In this document: one piece after another, positions 40,901 through 52,169 of the stretch | How positions within the stretch are numbered: the stretch's first letter is position 1 | Layout: the number at the start of each line of letters is the position of its first letter | NCBI GenBank assembly: GCA_021464245.1 | Contig: JADCRB010000067.1 | Span: 3,987,359 to 4,051,358, forward strand | Length of the DNA: 64,000 bases | Direction: 5' to 3' | From: Carallia brachiata | Lineage: Eukaryota > Streptophyta > Magnoliopsida > Malpighiales > Rhizophoraceae | Notes under the pieces: generated by a model | The model's database searches: none | Told to the model about the DNA's origin: nothing | What the model saw: only the letters and a program-made list of their open reading frames with translations | Position numbers and translations under genes: made by a program

Positions 40901-42512
40901 TTGACAATACCTTCTATTTGGATAGGATAGCACACATTATCCATTTCTTTCTCTGAGTACACATCTCTACAATGTGCTATGCTACCAAATTGAGTGAAAA
41001 TTCAATAAACAAGAGATTATTTTGGTTATTGATTGTTGTGCTGATTTGCTTTTCATGATTCTTACAGTAAATGCAATCTCATTTGCAGGGGAATATTTAG
41101 CTCTAACAGGAGAAACACTCAAAGCAGCCGAATTGATTGCTTGTGGCCTAGCAACTCACTATACACATAGTGCAGTTAATGCTTGTGGACCCTATTCTTT
41201 GTCTTCCATAATTGTATTTGTTTCACGATTATAGTACCAACATATCTTGTTTTGATCAAATAGAAGATTCAGTTGATTGAAGAACAGCTTGGGGAATTGG
41301 TCACCGATGATCCTTCTGTCATTGAATCTTCTCTAGGAAGATATGGTGACCTTGTCCGACTGGATAAGATGAGTGTTCTTCATAGGTCTGTTTTGTTATC
41401 CAACCCCCTCCGTGTGGGAATTAAAATTGTGTGTTTTTTCTGGAAACCGAATTGGGTAATCTGTAGTCTCATTGAAAGCATGATGAACTCACTAATCTTT
41501 TATGCACGAAACCTTCCAATATCATCGTCGCTTATCAATGGAAATTGTCTGACTGAACTCTTGTTTTCTTATGTGCTTAGGATTGAAACTATTGATAAGT
41601 GTTTCAAACATGACACAGTTGAAGAAATTATTGATTCCTTGGTAAACTTGCATGTCATTGTCCTGCAATTTTCTTTATTAAATTTGCTGAAAGCCTTGAA
41701 ACTGTACTCTGTTACAATTATTTGTATAAAATCTGTTGTCATGCTTTTTAGATGATCTTTCTGTCAGGAAAGCGAGGCTTCCAGAACAACTGATATGTGG
41801 TGCAATTCCACTCTAAGGAGACTTCAAGAAACATCACCTTTGAGCTTGAAGGTTTCTTTGAGATCTGTGAGTCCCCATCTTTTGCCAATTCCACTGCGTC
41901 TTCTCTTTAAAACCATCATAATCTGACCAAGAGGAACAATGTTGGCTGTTTCAGATACGAGAAGGTAGGTTTCAGACCCTTGATCAATGCTTGGTCCGTG
42001 AATATCGAATGTCCCTGCAAGGAATATCCATGAAGGTCTCTAGAGATTTTTGTGAGGTATAATATGCCTTGTCATATTTGAAAGAAGAGCAACACTGTAG
42101 GATCTTATTAGTCATATCGGGCTTTCCATGTAGGATCTTATTAGTCATATTGGGCTTTCCATGTCCTTCTCAGGGGGTTCGGGCACGAATGGTAGACAAA
42201 GACTTGGCACCCAAGGTATCGGAGTTTTTGTATGTTGGTTTTCACTAGCGTAATAGGGATAATCTTGGATGAGTATTCAGTATTCCAATTTTTGAGTGCA
42301 TAATATTGCTATAAGAAGGCTTAAATTGTGATTTTATATTATGCATTAGCCGTTTATATTGGTAATTTGTCATGGTTTTTAAAAATATGCAGTGGAATCC
42401 TCCATGCCTGCAACAAGTCTCTGAAGATATGGTGGATCAATATTTCTCTCCGCTGAGCAAATCCGAACCTGATCTGGAGCTTCCTACAAAAGAGCGAGAA
42501 GCATTTACATAG
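37947..42512 (+). CDS. 3-hydroxyisobutyryl-CoA hydrolase-like protein (enoyl-CoA hydratase family)
   Basis: Fifteen in-phase exons: 37947-37976, 38134-38454, 38637-38717, 38855-38923, 39032-39095, 39244-39323, 39977-40060, 40811-40895, 41089-41174, 41264-41385, 41581-41641, 41768-41866, 41955-42056, 42174-42215 and 42393-42512; 481 aa. The crotonase-fold core begins at VMIEGKAHSRTAILNRP (about residue 118). It shows GSGRAFCAGGD, the oxyanion-loop NGICMGGGAGVSIPG, and PETLIGFHPDAG with the Glu and Asp (about 249 and 257) that act in thioester hydrolysis in this family. The C-terminal EGRFQTLDQCLVREYR and DMVDQYFSPL are typical. It resembles plant HIBCH-like protein 1, a predicted mitochondrial enzyme of the valine-degradation family; true substrate is inferred. 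The N-terminus is long (about 117 residues before the core), Ser/Arg/Ala-rich with few acids, compatible with a transit peptide. The exon 1-2 junction is the least certain part. Confidence 0.88.
38118..38279 (+). repeat. Short direct repeat at start of HIBCH-like exon 2
   Basis: CCGACCAGACAACCCCAG occurs at about 38126-38143 and again at about 38263-38280, each preceded by a similar ATTCCA.TT stretch. Both copies contain AG acceptor-like sites, and both translate as a DQTTP peptide. The repeat therefore bears on where exon 2 starts. Confidence 0.75.
42096..42161 (+). repeat. 33-bp tandem duplication in HIBCH-like intron 13
   Basis: Two adjacent copies (42096-42128 and 42129-42161) of a unit starting TGTAGGATCTTATTAGTCAT differ at one base. 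It lies just before exon 14 and does not touch the acceptor. Confidence 0.9.
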
Positions 42513-43364
42513 TCACGGTGAAAAGTTCTTTACTTTAATGCAATGATTTCAGTAGGAGGGAATAGTGAGCCTGAGGACCGATTTCGGTGCGATGTATAAA
42601 CTGCCAAGTCTTTTGTCATCATGGGTTATCAACAAAAGCAACGATACGGCTACTTTTGGACTGCGGTATGAAGAGAAATTTTCGTGGCTGTTGTTTCTGA
42701 ACTTTCAGCACATAGTTCTGTCAACATCAAAATAACTTGAGTGTCATCTGGAAATTAGACTGATGTCTCTTGTACCAAACTCTATTTATCCTCAAATATT
42801 TACATATATTTGAAGTTCCTCAAAGAAGAGGTAAACATGTTATTATTGTTATTATTATTTTTTTGAGAACAAGGTGAAAAATTAGTTACTGAATCCATCA
42901 TTTGTTCTCTGCTTTGCTACTTACTGTTTTTTCCCTTCTTTGGAAATAAGCATGATTTTGTTCAATGCAAACAATTAAGTATCAGTAGCAGGACTTGTTT
43001 TTTTCTTTGTTTGGAACCTTTGAATGTGGAAATTTGATGTGAATCAATATTTTTTTCTCTAAATGCTTCGATATGGTTGCAGACAAAACTGGAGAGAAGA
43101 TCATAAACTCAGTCCTTATAATCAGTGCAAGTGAAATTCATATTGTATATAGATAGACACAAGTAGTTCACTGACATAAAAGACTATTAAATAAAATCTC
43201 GGCCTTGCAATTAGGATATAAGTCTATTCAATATATTTCTCATAACAAACTTACGATCCTTTACTACTAAATTTGCTTTATGAATTGGTGCACCAAACCC
43301 AGAAGAAGGACGAGATGCAATAGAGATTATCAGAAAGATGTCCATGCGTGGTGGGTCAGGAATC
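42513..43364. other. Convergent 3' flanks of HIBCH-like and CNR genes
   Basis: No coding sequence recognised. The two genes converge here, and most of the stretch is probably 3' UTR of one or other gene. Confidence 0.45.
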
Positions 43365-44637
43365 CTACACTGGCTGTATCTCCAAATTGGTGTGCTTGCC
43401 ATTTTCAGCGGATTGTGCAGATGGGGCAACTGTTGTGGAAGAAGCAGCTGGAGGAGGTGCTGATGATGCAGACTCCTGACCCTCGCCGGAGTTCATTTCC
43501 TGAAGCGGTGGAGGATTAACAACAGTCATCTGCGTAGCTGCATTATCAGACAGATGATTCCTCATCTCCCTGTGCTCCTGACACAAGGCACACCAGTGCA
43601 TGCAACAGTGTACCATACACGGGTCACAGGGCGAGTCCTGCAAAAAGAGTTGCAGCAGATCAGCAACTTGAATTCAGATAGAATGGCCTGAAACTGCGAT
43701 TTTTCAGCAGAATTGAGCAAAGCAAAGAAGTGAAAATATAATGGGTGAGAATCAATCAATCAATCACCTTCAGATGATATTTCTTTTGCAATGACTGTCG
43801 AAACAGACCAGTGTAAATACCACACATCCACCAGGAAAACAGAAGGCCCTCACAAATGAGGAACGAAGTCTTGGGATCAATACCGTGGAAGAGTGCGGTT
43901 GCTGCTGCAAGTGCCAATCCACCTTCAACACACATCGCATGACAGACGCATGCGTTGGTCCAAGGAATATCCTCCCTCATTGTTTCAACATTGTGGCCAA
44001 ACAATACACATGGGCAGAAGAATCCTGTCCAGCCTGCAATGCAAATGCAATGCACATCCATCTTGTTATTTGCTAACCATAGTAAGCATTAAGATACAAA
44101 ATTTCTGAGGACCAACATAACTGGTACGGTTGGATACTCAGGAGCTGAGTTCGACTTTCAGTTCTTTCCATCACCAACCCCTTTCCCCATGGACCATCTC
44201 CATTAAAACCGAAAAAAAAAAGATATAATATTTCCATTCACCACAGCAATATAGACATGTCAATAAATCCTATTCAATTGTTACTCTATAATTATTATTA
44301 TTATTATTACACATGAATAGCATGACATTGTGACAGGACGGAACGAAAAAAAAAACCATTCATTTAGCCAACTCCAATTAAATTTGAGATTAAAAATGGG
44401 TTTCTTACAACTCTCACTATCTTCGGCACAACCACAAATTCCAGTGGTCCAATCCTCGTCAGACGGAGGCTCATAACTCTCAGGCAAGGGTTGTCCACAT
44501 TCGTGACATCTGTGAACAATTAACTGAGGAATTTGAACAGGCTGGTTGAGTTCCCCGGGGGTGATCTCTTCCAAAGGCCCTTGTTCTTTCGTCAACTGCA
44601 CGTACCCTGATTGCACATTTCCACCACCATGCGCCAT
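43365..44637 (-). CDS. PLAC8-domain protein, cell number regulator 6-like
   Basis: Three in-phase exons: 44637-44409, 44033-43768 and 43637-43365; 255 aa. The PLAC8 core begins at CWTGFFCPCVLFGHN (about residues 77-91), with the family's CPC-type motif. It continues through ACVCHAMCVEGGLALAAATALFHGIDP and a hydrophobic segment, and ends in the second cysteine cluster CDPCMVHCCMHWCALCQEHREMRNH (about residues 169-193). A Cys-rich CHECGQPL and a GICGC lie in the N-terminal part, and the tail is Pro/Ser/Ala-rich. This arrangement matches plant CNR6-like proteins; relatives regulate organ cell number or act in plasma-membrane metal handling. The specific role here is unknown. ATG at 44637 starts MAHGGGNVQSG; an upstream in-frame ATG at 44712 lies in less conserved sequence. 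Confidence 0.88.
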
Positions 44638-45839
44638 CTGACTGAAACCCAAAAAAAAAATCAGATCCAGCCATCCAAATATTATTAACCTAACCAAATG
44701 TAAACCCCACATTAGTTTATAGATAATTATGATTATGATGATGATCTAAATGAAACACAGAATAAAAAAAAAATTAAAAAGAAAAAAGCAATGATCCGGA
44801 GAAAAAGAAAACAAAAACTCACCCTTTGAAATGAGGGAAAAAATGCAAAAAAAAAATGGAATAGGATTCAAAACAAGAATATGATAATGGGTTTTCTTTT
44901 TCCGCCAATAATCTACTTCTTGATTAAAAAAAAATGAAGGGATAACCAGAATCTTAGAGCCACGGGCGTTAATTAATTACCATGTAAAACTTGGGAGAAA
45001 AAATATTAGGGACAAAATAAAATTAAAAAAAAATAAAAATAAAAAAACCGCCAACCTTTTCGTCGAGCCAATTACGGATGGACCGTCACGTCGTCGTTTC
45101 CTTTCCTCCGTTCTTTTTTATTCTTTTTCTTCGGACTTTTTTTTTTTGGCTTTTATTATTCAATTTTTCAATAAATTGTCCTGTATTATTATTTATTAAT
45201 TAACAGTCGTTATTACGTTCCTTTAATTCGCGTTTAACCGATGACATGGAAATTTCATTTTATAATTCAAGAAATAACGGAAAGATTGACAATTCAATTC
45301 AATAATTAAATATAACTAAAATTTACAAAATAACCACATAACGTGTCGAAGACCCACCTGGATTTAATCGTTTAGAGGCCCAAAAATTTACAATGATAAA
45401 GAAGTTGGTATTCTTTTTATGCTTATATTTTACCATTTTCATTTATATTGTCCAATATTCCACCATTATTTTAACGTAATAGTGTCTCTTCATCATAAAC
45501 CATTTCCCAATTTGACGGGGAAGGCATAAAGAAGCATCAAATAGAAAATGAAATAATACTTTCTTTGGTGTGTTTGTTAATCCCAGGAGGCTTAAGTTTT
45601 TATCTGATCAAAGATGGAGTCAATCAAACACAACCAACCTTTTTGCAACTTGTAAGTTTTTCCAATTCCGGGTACAACAAAGTTGATGGTCATACTAAGC
45701 TATGCTTGCAGTTACCCTTTTGAGAAATCTGCATTTACGATGCAAAAAAAGTTCATTTTGGTGGCAAATTTTAGCTATGTCTTGCATTTAGAGGCTCTTT
45801 GTATTGCTGACTGAAGTATGCTTGCACATTGAGAAGTAG
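44638..45839. other. Upstream flank of CNR gene
   Basis: Contains poly-A/T tracts and a slightly GC-richer patch at 45050-45130, perhaps promoter. No gene recognised. Confidence 0.4.
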
Positions 45840-47130
45840 TTCTGGTCAAGGAAGTTTGAAAAGTGGAATTCTTGGTACGATGTCTTCATCAAAAAGAGAT
45901 TCCTTTCAACAGTGTCACTGCTCGGATGTGCTCAATAGACATTCCGTATCAGATTCAAGTGATTTGTGGGGCCAATAAGTTTACCGTCAACTGACTATTC
46001 TCAAATTTGGGAGGTTTCCTTCGAGTCTCCAAGTTCCAAGAGCTCTAACTCCCCAAAAACCCCAGTGAGTGTAGCATATCATAGAGTTTATGGTTAGTGT
46101 CATGAATGGTCTAATCAAGAAGGTATAGACAAATGGTTTGCTGAGAAGAAGAATATTGGAAAAGTTGCAGTACACTTTCATTGACATTCATATAATTTAT
46201 ATACACAGATTATACAATCTAAATATGGACAATACAGCTAAGAGAATCATATATACAGCAAGGAAAAAAACATCTAAGATTGGGAGGAAGTTTTGGTGAT
46301 CTTTGACTGAGAGGAAATCTTCGATTGATGAGGATCTTGGGAGGAAATTGTGGTGATCTTTGATTGAGAAGAAATCTTAGATTGATGAGGATCTGCCAGT
46401 GTAGGATCCTCTCTTATAGAAGGGAACCCAAAAAGTGCTTTCCATTATGGTACATTCTATTATGTGCAAAATGAAATTTTCAATAAGGGTGTATGGTATC
46501 TATTCACTGAAATGAATTTCCCCTTTCTCTATAGCATGAGTTGGAAGCAAAAATCAGAAGACCAAAGCTTGAATTGAGGCACCCTTTGGGATTGTATAAC
46601 TCAGTTTGCAAAGAGGCTGTTTTAGCCAAGCAGATGGTAATGGCCAATCATAGCTTTGAGTAAATCACAAATTTTTGGCAGTGAGTGGCTTAAACCAAAA
46701 TTTATTTTGATTTCTTTCCTAGGAAAATGGACCTCATCAATTGTTCGCATTGGAAGCACGTAAATTAGAAGAAGCCCGGTTGGCTGAAGAGGCTACATGG
46801 TTTTGGCAGTGATGGAGAAGAAGAAAAGGAATGCTGCGGTGGGAACAGCGCATATGGCACATCGATTTGCGGAAATGGAAACTCAAAAGAGAAAAGAAGC
46901 AGAAAAGAGGGCCAAAAATGACGCAGAACAGAGGAGGAAAGGAATGACTTTGACACAAAAAATATGCCTTCAAGAATATAAAACACTGATAAAATTGAGG
47001 TTGCACCAAATTACTTGTGAAGATGGATATGGAACTGTTTTTTAAGGCGTGTTTAATCACATCCCTGTTGCCATCAAGGTGTTGAGGTTAGACTTCTCAC
47101 AAGGGCAGAGGCAATTCAGAACTATTATAT
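45840..47130 (+). pseudogene. Degenerate U-box/receptor-like kinase gene
   Basis: Plant U-box kinases have a Ser-rich linker, a coiled coil and then a Ser/Thr kinase domain. Here 46533-46632 reads ELEAKIRRPKLELRHPLGLY and NSVCKEAVLAKQM, followed by a donor-like GTAATG. From about 46722 it reads EARKLEEARLAEEAT, then shifts frame into MEKKKRNAAVGTAHMAHRFA and EMETQKRKEAEKRAK (46797 onward). The kinase glycine loop GYGTVF is cut by a stop codon at 47042-47044, after which GVFNHIPVAIKVLRLDFSQG continues, including the AIK lysine. The rest of the kinase domain is missing. The 5' part (45880-46080, with SSKRDSFQQ and SFESPSSKSSNSPKTP) is plausibly the linker but less certain. Frameshift, stop and truncation make it non-functional. 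Confidence 0.75.
46282..46395 (+). repeat. 57-bp tandem duplication
   Basis: Copies at 46282-46338 and 46339-46395 start GGGAGGAA and share GTGATCTTTGA and GATTGATGAGGATCT. They differ at several positions. They lie in the likely intron of the kinase pseudogene. Confidence 0.8.
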
Positions 47131-47265
47131 ATTGTTTTTCAGTTCAGAATGGTGAAGCAATGTACATTCTAGGATGACTATTTTGCAATGCAGCACTATT
47201 TGTTATGCTAGCTTGATCATTTTAAATCATCTCGCAATTTCAGAATATGCATTTCCATATCAGGG

Positions 47266-48822
47266 ATAAGTGCTATTTTAAATCAGTAACTTTCAATTTA
47301 TATAGATTTAGGTCAATAAGAAAAAATTTGCCTACGGGGGTCAGAAAGTTACATTTTGTTAAAACCTCCGTTATCCGTTGATATGGAGCTGACGCAACAT
47401 CCTATGTGTCAAGGAAATTCATTCTCTGTTATTGACATGGCAACGTACTTTCTCCACATCGGATAACACGTGGTTTGTCTGCAAAATTTGGTCAATAGTT
47501 TTTTTTTTTGGCCAAATTTTCCATCTTTTTGTCCTTTAATTTAAAATCACTAAATCATATATTGAAAATTAATCATCAAATCTAAAAGAAAAAAAAAATA
47601 AAATAAAGAAGTCATAATATGAGGTATTCCCGAATTGTGTTCAATTTATCAAATTTGCAACAAATTTCAAAATTTAATTAAAAATAATAAATACAATAAA
47701 ATTTAAAAAAAAATCTAAAAGAAAGAGTAAATTTGGGTACAGGCCTGGAAATGGTGCCGAAGCATATCAGAATTGTGGATCTGAGGTCTCTGGGAACTCG
47801 ACAGCAGATCTGCAAATTAGTAGAAAAAAAAAGGAAAGGAGAAGTAATACAATACAATACAAAGGCTGCGGCGCAGTAGTGAACGGCATGAGTGATCAGT
47901 TCATAGCCGATTACTTTAAGAATAAATGTTGGTGTGCTGAAATTTGTGCCGAATGAAACCGTGACTGTTATTTTTGAAATCAGAACTGATATTTTTGAAA
48001 CAATTATTTTTTTTTATATTTCAAAAACATCAGTCGCGGTTTTAAAAATATCAGTCTCGGTTTCGCCCAGAACAAAATCCCAGGATAAAAGCTCCGGGAT
48101 ACGTAACTGCACTCTTAGTTTAAAAACAATTTGATTGTAAACGGATCAATCACTTCCGTAGTTAGGATTCAAACCAGACGGCGAACATTGGATCAGTTCA
48201 TTGTTCTAACTTCTCAGTTGGTTCTTCTCATGGAATCAGTTCTGAGCCGATTTGAGATTGGGATTTAAGAATGAGGATTTCTTTGATATTAAAATTGAAA
48301 GACAAACAATGCCAAAAAAAAAAAGAAAAGAAAAAGAATAAATTTATGAGTCAGTGTTTTTAAATTAAAGGATAAAAAAAAAATTGAAAACAAAAGAATA
48401 ATAATAAAATTCTGAAAACCGTGTTATGTAATTATGAAAAGAGTTATTAATTTTTTTATTATAGTTAAACTCAATAAAAAAAATTAATAATTCTTTTCAT
48501 AATTATACATATCGACATATTTCATAACATAATTTTTAAAATGTTCATCATTATTCAAAAAAAATTAGTGACTTTGTTTTTTTGACTGCCATGTCATTGT
48601 TGAATTTGACGTGGATTTCCCACGTACATAAAAGAGAGGTAATTTTTTAAGAGGCTACGTTAGCACCAAATCGACAAATAAGGGCACTTTTAACCGATTT
48701 AAAGTTAAAAGACTTATTTATAAACCTTTTTTCAACTGAATTAATCTTACTTGAACTTTTTCCTTGTAATGGCCTAAATTTATAAAAATTGAAAGTTACT
48801 AACATCATTTTACAATATTAAT
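47266..48822. mobile_element. Long-TIR DNA element, probably Mutator-like, non-autonomous
   Basis: The left segment from about 47266 reads CAGTAACTTTCAATTTATAT then AGATTTAGGTCAATAAG. The reverse complement of the right end reads TAGTAACTTTCAATTTTTAT then AAATTTAGGCCATTACAAGG. Further in, both arms share 'ttgacatggca' or 'atgacatggca' wording. No transposase is seen. The interior near 47740-47930 is more complex and could be captured DNA. Target duplication is not resolved. Confidence 0.5.
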
Positions 48823-48928
48823 ATGATCTAACCGTCCTATAAAACTACTAAACTCCCGAAGTTCATGCATTTTTTTTCTTTCATGTCCACATGAATACAG
48901 TGGACTGAGTGACCAGGCCAGAGGCCAT

Positions 48929-49255
48929 TTAACTGAATTTCGTCTCTAACTTTATTACTCGTGACACACGCCCAAGCGAGATGGACTTTCCAAAAAAAGA
49001 AATAGCATCACACCACTTGGCCAATGGCAGCCATTTATACCAGTGGGTAGGCTTCAAAAAACACATGCATCGTAGGTAGCTTTCTAGGCAGCGATGCAGC
49101 CTCTCATATTGCCCGTCCGTTTGCAGGTGATATGCCGTACTCAAATGCAAGCTAGTACCTTCCAACTTAAACAATTCTTGCCAAAAATAACTTGTGAAAA
49201 CTTTGTCCTGGTCTGACACAATTGTTTGAGGAAGGCCATGGAGTTTAAAAACATG
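48929..49255 (-). pseudogene. Ty3/gypsy integrase fragment
   Basis: The minus strand encodes LHGLPQTIVSDQDKVFTSYF, WQELFKLEGTSLHLSTAYH and TDGQYERLHRCLESYLRC, the retroviral-integrase catalytic core of plant Ty3/gypsy retrotransposons. The second catalytic Asp (IVSDQD) and the Glu (QYERLHR) are present. Only about 110 residues remain; HHCC finger, reverse transcriptase and LTRs are missing. It is a dead fragment. Confidence 0.85.
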
Positions 49256-49522
49256 CTCAAGGAATTTTCGTTGCGGCAAAAAATATTCTTATGGCCATCA
49301 ATGTCAAAAGAAACCGCAGGTTCATGCTGTTGAGGTTCAGGAGGAGCAAACAGTTGGTGAAGAGGCCTCAGAGAAATCACCACTAGCGGAACTAGCTGAG
49401 GAGGATTCCGGCGAAATTTCACTTAATGCCATAACCAGAAGCTCGGGTCACAGCACTCTCAAGCTTGCTGGTTATATTGGGCGACGACGGTTGGTGATTT
49501 TAATTGATACTGAAAGCTCTTA
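49256..49522 (+). pseudogene. Ty3/gypsy gag zinc knuckle and protease start, inverted to the integrase
   Basis: The plus strand reads FRCGKKYSYGHQCQ, a CCHC zinc knuckle whose first Cys is replaced. It is followed by KKPQVHAVEVQEEQ, an acidic spacer, then EISLNAITRSSGHSTLKLAG and LVILIDTESS before a TAA. In gypsy elements this order (knuckle, acidic linker, ISLHA..G, aspartic protease LIDTG) is standard. Here the active-site triad is DTE, not DTG. It abuts the integrase remnant in the opposite orientation, so the element was rearranged. Confidence 0.8.
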
Positions 49523-49524
49523 AC

Positions 49525-49680
49525 GAATATAAAACATTGGTAGAGGTAGATAAGGACTTTAAAGATGTGCTCGGTCACATTCCTGATAGTATCAAGGTGT
49601 TGAGGTCAGACTTCTCACAGGAGAGAGGCAATTTCAACAAGAGGTATTGTATGTTGTTTTTCAGTACAAAATGATGTAGC
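49525..49680 (+). pseudogene. Second shard of the U-box kinase sequence
   Basis: 49545-49680 repeats at nucleotide level the end of the kinase pseudogene at 47015-47160. Shared strings include 'atcaaggtgttgaggt.agacttctcaca', 'gaggcaatt' and 'ttgtttttcagt.ca.aatg.tg.agcaatg'. It is broken by stops in every frame. Confidence 0.75.
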
Positions 49681-49871
49681 AATGCAGTTCTTTGCTCTTC
49701 CTGGGGTTGTGTTGACTACTTTCAGACACTTCAAGCAATTTAAATGCAGTAATTTCAAATAAAACTAACATGATTTGTAAGGTTTGTGCTTGTTGATCTG
49801 ATTTCATCCTGCTTTCCACATAATGCTTTTCTTTTTAGAATTAAGTACAATAAAATAAATAAGTTTTTTTT

Positions 49872-51860
49872 TAATTCTCTCCAATATCTTCACATGATAA
49901 TTTTTTTTGTAAATAAAAAAAAAAATAAGAAAGCAGAAGAAGTTCTAAAATAAATATCTCACCTACAGAGAGGATTCCATTGAAATGATCAATTCAAACA
50001 AACATTAAACGATCTGCTCCAAATACATAAATGCTAAATTTTCATTAGAAAAAGATGTAAATGCCTCATACTACTTACATGTCTCTCATACAAGAATCAT
50101 GATTTATTTTCATTTTTTAATAAGCCTTTTTCTAAAAAAAAAAATAATGTAAATAAGGCAACATATTTCCAAAACAATTTAATAATAAACGTTTATGATG
50201 TAACATTTTTAAACTGATCTAGGGAAAAGAGTTGTGCGGTCCAATCTTGTTAAAAGCAATTCGAAACCCTTTTTTTAAATTGAGCGTTAGTGGCCAAAAA
50301 TTGTCCGGAGAGGGAAAGGATGTGGAGTTTTGAGTACAGAATCATTTCACACAGAATTTGATTTTTTGCTTCTTAAAAGATTTTTATGTTTTTAAAAATT
50401 GGAAATTTCTATTCAATAATAAATTAATGGGTTCATTGTCATTTTCATTTTTTTTAATATCCATTCTCTCATGGCACCTGACATAGTGATTTTACAATTT
50501 TTTTTTTTTATATACAAGGACCGAAAAATGAGAAGAAAGAAAAGTATAGTAAAATGTCATTTTCTTACAGAGTTAATATACAAAAATATCATTAATTTGT
50601 GTACAGTAACAAATTTAACATAAATTTTTAAAAATAACAGTTTACCTCTTATAAAATTTTTTTATAATAAATCTAACATGTCGTATTTTTCTGTGAATAG
50701 AATTTGTCTGTCTTGATAATATATTCATAGAAATCAGTCTATTTTAATGACGTGACAATCATATACATTAAGATCTGGTGACATGTATAATAATTACTAT
50801 ATTATCGAGGCAGATAAATTCTATTTAAAAAATATCACAACGTAGTATATTTATTATAAAAAAATTCAAAGAAATAAACTGTTATTTCGTAAAGCTCATT
50901 TTAAATTTATTACTCTATATAAAATTTGTAATTTTTTTTATATTAACATAATTTTTCTTATATCTAGTTTAGACTACTTGTGAATGGAAAAATAATAAAT
51001 AAAAATTTAGTGAAAAGTAATTTTTATTTGTTATGATCTCCACGTATATCTGACCCTCCCAAGATGGAGTCCACGGAACCTTGTACGCCCTCGCACGCTG
51101 AAAATTTTACTCAATCAGTCAATCTGCAACCAATTCACACGGCGGAAATTTAAAATTCTCAGAACACGCAAAACATGGTCGGCAATTGGCCGACCTTCTG
51201 TCCGCCATAAACAAAAGGCAAAAGAGATTAAGCCATCAGTCGTCTGTTCATGGGAAATTTATTTATGTTTTTAAAAAAAATACTTACTAAATAAATTTTT
51301 AGATGGATATGAGAGAGAGGGAGAGAGATCGGGGAGAGAGAGAGTCCCTGCGCCCCCCTTTTTTTTTTTTCTTTCTTTTGTGCTTCCCGAACACACTCCC
51401 TAAAAACAAAAGTTAGGAGTTCGAGTAATTATTGTTCGAAAAGTATATGTAATGTAATAAACGAACACTTTTAAGTAATAAACTTTTAACTTTAAGTAAT
51501 AAAAATTTTATTATTTTATTTTTATATTATGTAAAATATGATTGTTATTATTAAAAATTATAAATGTATGATTATCGAAATGTTTTCTCCGACAAAAATC
51601 CTATACACAATTCACCTCAATTCCGTTCTTCTCATGATTTTTGTGTGAGAGACATGTAAGGAGTATGAGGCGTTTACATACTTTGCTAATGAAAATTTGG
51701 CATTTATGTATTTTGAGTGGCTCTCTTTAATGTATGTTTGAATTGATCATTTCAATGGAATCCCCTGTGTAGATGAGATATTTATTTTAGAATTTCTTCT
51801 ACTTTCTTAAATTTTTTATTACATAAAAATTTATTATCTTCAGGTATTGGAGAAAATTAA
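49872..51860. mobile_element. Long-TIR (~220 bp) DNA element, Mutator-like or foldback
   Basis: The left arm (about 49872-50101) and the reverse complement of the right arm (about 51632-51860) align closely. Both read 'tctccaata.ct', 'aagaaag.agaag', 'tctaaaataaatatctca.cta', GGATTCCATTGAAATGATCA, 'attcaaac.aacattaa', 'aaatacataaatgc.aaattttcattag', 'atgtaaa.gcctcatact' and CTTACATGTCTCTCA. The 1.5-kb interior has no open frame of note and contains a nested palindrome (50573-50960). Target duplication was not resolved. Long TIRs favour Mutator-like. Confidence 0.75.
50573..50960. repeat. ~390-bp imperfect palindrome (foldback MITE) nested in TIR element
   Basis: The two halves mirror each other around about 50760. 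In order, the left half shows 'cagtaacaaattta', 'aaataacagttta', 'ttttttataataaat', 'ctgtgaatagaatttgtctg' and 'gataatat'. The right half, reverse-complemented, shows 'gagtaataaattta', 'aaataacagttta', 'ttttttataataaat', 'aaatagaatttatctg' and 'gataatat'. No coding content. Confidence 0.75.
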
Positions 51861-52169
51861 AAGGACAACTGATATATTCTCTTACAGTTAATCTTTGAAA
51901 GAAAAAACGTTCCAGGAAAGGCAGGATGAAATAAGAGAAAATAAGTCTATTTTCTGTCTCAGGACCAATTCTGAGGATGAGAGAACTCCCCGCAAGAGGA
52001 AACCAACTCTTTGGAAGAAGATCTAAAGTTGGCGATTTCCGTGGCTAATGCTTCAATAATGATGGAGATTTAAGCATCACTGTTTTTTATTGAAATTTGG
52101 TGCTCCTAATCAATTGATCATAGGTATAACGTCGTTTCTTCCATATCCATATGCACAAAATGGACCGAG

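Noticed and set aside
43280..43519. 79-codon plus-strand frame opposite the CNR gene last exon
   Set aside because: Antisense of a conserved, in-phase exon.
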